NCBI GenBank assembly: GCA_003818495.1
Contig: RPRK01000020.1
Span: forward strand, 1 to 41,683
DNA: 41,683 bases
Direction of reading: 5' to 3'
Source of the DNA: Burkholderiales bacterium
GTDB lineage: Bacteria; Pseudomonadota; Gammaproteobacteria; Burkholderiales; Burkholderiaceae_E
A model generated the notes under the pieces. It saw only the letters and a program-made list of their open reading frames with translations. It had not been told where the DNA came from and searched no databases. The translations under genes were made by a program, and so were the position numbers. Of the stretch, positions 37,301-41,683 are shown piece after piece (within the stretch, counting starts at the first letter, position 1; each line of letters opens with the position of its first letter).

Positions 37301-38476
37301 GTAGTGCGCGGTGGTGCCCGCGCGGCCGTCGATCGGCGCGGTCGCGTCCTGCAGGGTCTCCCAGGGCTGCTCGAAGCCCGGGATCCGGAGGTCGGACACC
37401 GAGAAGCCGGTCAGGCCGTACTTCGGCTTGGAGCCGCGACCGGTCGCCCCCTCGTCGCGGATCTCGCCGCCCGAGCCGGTGGCGGCGCCGGGGAAGGGGG
37501 AGATCGCGGTCGGATGGTTGTGCGTCTCGACCTTGAGCAGCGCATGCAACGGCACGTCGCGCCAGACGTAGCGGCCGTTCTGCCCGTCCTGGACCGGGAT
37601 GAACCGGCTGGCGATGCCACCGCCGTCGAGCACGGCGGCATTGTCGGCATAGGCCACGACGGTGCCGGCCGGGTGGGCGGCGTGGGTCTTGCGGATCAGC
37701 CCGAACAGCGAGCTCTCGCGGCGCTCGCCGTCGACCGTCCAGTCGGCGTTGAAGATCTTGTGCCGGCAGTGCTCGGAGTTCGCCTGCGCGAACATCATCA
37801 GCTCGACGTCGGTCGGATCGCGGCCGGCCTCGCGGAACGCGGCGAGCAGATAGTCGACCTCGTCGTCGGACAGCGCCAGGCCCATCTCGACATTGGCGCG
37901 GGCGAGCGCATCGCGCCCGCCCTCGCCCACCGGCACGGTGCGCAGCGGCTTGCCCGGCAGGTCGGCGAAGAGCGCGCCGAGCGCTGCGGCATCCGCGGGC
38001 GGCGGCACCACGGACTCGGTCATCCTGTCGTGCAGCAGTGCGGCCAGCCGCTCGAGGCGGGACGCATCGGGCGTGCGGGCGCCTCCGACGAGGCTGCCGA
38101 TCAGCGTCCCCAGACCCTTGCGGAAGGTGAGCGAATAGGCGGTCCCGCGTTCGATGCGCGAGACCGCGTCGAGCCCGCAGACCCGGGCGATGTCGGTGGC
38201 CTTGCTCGACCACGGGCTGACCGTGCCCAGGCGAGGAACGACCCAGAGCAGCGTCCCGCCGTCGGGCTCGGCGGGCGACGGCAGGCCGTCGTCGAGGAGC
38301 GCCGCGACGCGCGAGCGCGTGTCCGGCGTGAGCGGCTGCGGCGACAGCACCACGTGCAGGTGCCAGGCTCGGAGATCGGCGACCGCATCGTCGGCCGCCT
38401 GCAGCGCCGCCAGCAGGCGGCGACGGCGGAACTCGGAGAGGGCGGAGCCGCCGCGCAGGACGATCGCGTCGGTCAT
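34394..38476 (-). CDS. purL: Phosphoribosylformylglycinamidine synthase (single-chain FGAM synthase)
   Basis: A 1360-residue PurL that catalyses the ATP- and glutamine-dependent fourth step of purine synthesis. This is the large proteobacterial form, slightly longer than E. coli PurL (1295). After the N-terminal and linker domains come the two synthetase halves, with [37 protein letters not shown] and [20 protein letters not shown]. The C-terminal class-I glutaminase starts near [17 protein letters not shown]. Its nucleophile is Cys1194 (GVCNGCQ) and the His/Glu pair is in [9 protein letters not shown]. A perfect TATAAT lies about 30 bases upstream of the ATG and no Shine-Dalgarno is seen on the coding strand. 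Confidence 0.97.
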   Translation of the reverse strand: [1360 protein letters not shown]

Positions 38477-38504
38477 TCGGAGGGGGCGCAGGGGTGAAAG
38501 CGCG

Positions 38505-38510
38505 ATTATA
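38505..38510 (-). promoter_or_regulatory. Perfect -10 box (TATAAT) upstream of purL
   Basis: The minus strand reads GGTATAATCGC here, giving a start near 38498 and a leader of roughly 20 bases before the purL ATG. The position 17 bases upstream (GGCGGG) does not resemble a -35 box, so an activator or another element may be needed. In such GC-rich DNA a perfect TATAAT is unlikely to be chance. Confidence 0.5.
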
Positions 38511-38553
38511 CCGGCCGCCCCACCCGCCCCGCCGTCCGCCCCCGCGGGGCCCG

Positions 38554-41683
<3,130 letters not shown>

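Noticed and set aside
38540-38549. CCCCGCGGGG palindrome between the hydantoinase gene and purL as a terminator or operator
   Set aside because: It is very short with no loop space for a stable hairpin, no T-run, and is common in GC-rich DNA.

Overview
The window is a very GC-rich, densely packed stretch of bacterial chromosome. The gene content suggests a betaproteobacterium, most likely Burkholderiales: a Bug/TctC-type solute receptor, a TetR–AtuA–acyl-CoA carboxylase cluster, pcaHG-pobA, a COG3235 membrane protein beside a two-component system, and a single-chain PurL. This taxonomic call is inference from gene types and base composition. I saw no tRNA, rRNA, CRISPR array, insertion sequence or phage gene, and no gene-free stretch longer than about 205 bases.

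Layout. (1) Positions 1-11692 hold an acyclic-terpene-utilisation-like acyl-CoA pathway. A TetR regulator and an AtuA-family protein read leftward. An operon of SDR, carboxyltransferase, acyl-CoA dehydrogenase, biotin carboxylase/carrier, second acyl-CoA dehydrogenase, crotonase and MFS transporter reads rightward. A strong leftward promoter overlapped by a perfect inverted repeat lies between the two arms. (2) Positions 11717-15401 (minus strand) hold pcaH-pcaG-pobA, which converts 4-hydroxybenzoate through protocatechuate to 3-carboxymuconate, followed by an orphan Bug receptor. (3) Positions 15442-18178 hold a SIMPL-domain protein, a P1-family Ntn hydrolase and a CDF metal transporter. (4) Positions 18254-24888 form a nucleotide/pyrimidine catabolism island. 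A type-2 thymidine/AMP phosphorylase and a PRPP synthetase read rightward. They face a leftward group of an atypical SDR, a GTP-cyclohydrolase-II-like URC1, a DUF1688 URC4 and uracil phosphoribosyltransferase. (5) Positions 25090-31660 hold DNA polymerase IV, an M20 metallopeptidase, an MnmC-like tRNA-modification protein with a degraded methyltransferase half, an AEC transporter, a YkgJ-type cysteine-cluster protein and a glycine-zipper envelope protein. (6) Positions 31761-38476 (minus strand) hold purL, an OmpR/histidine-kinase pair and a COG3235 membrane protein. (7) From 38554 to the right edge is a fused hydantoinase/5-oxoprolinase, cut off at its N-terminus.

How the genes work together. 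The left third is peripheral carbon catabolism: branched acyl-CoAs by oxidation and carboxylation, and aromatic acids by the protocatechuate branch. The middle looks like a bacterial version of the yeast URC uracil-degradation route, with PRPP supply and a nucleoside or nucleotide phosphorylase attached. The most interesting points are the URC-like island, two SDRs lacking the canonical catalytic tyrosine, a crotonase lacking both hydratase glutamates, and the MnmC with an apparently dead methyltransferase domain.
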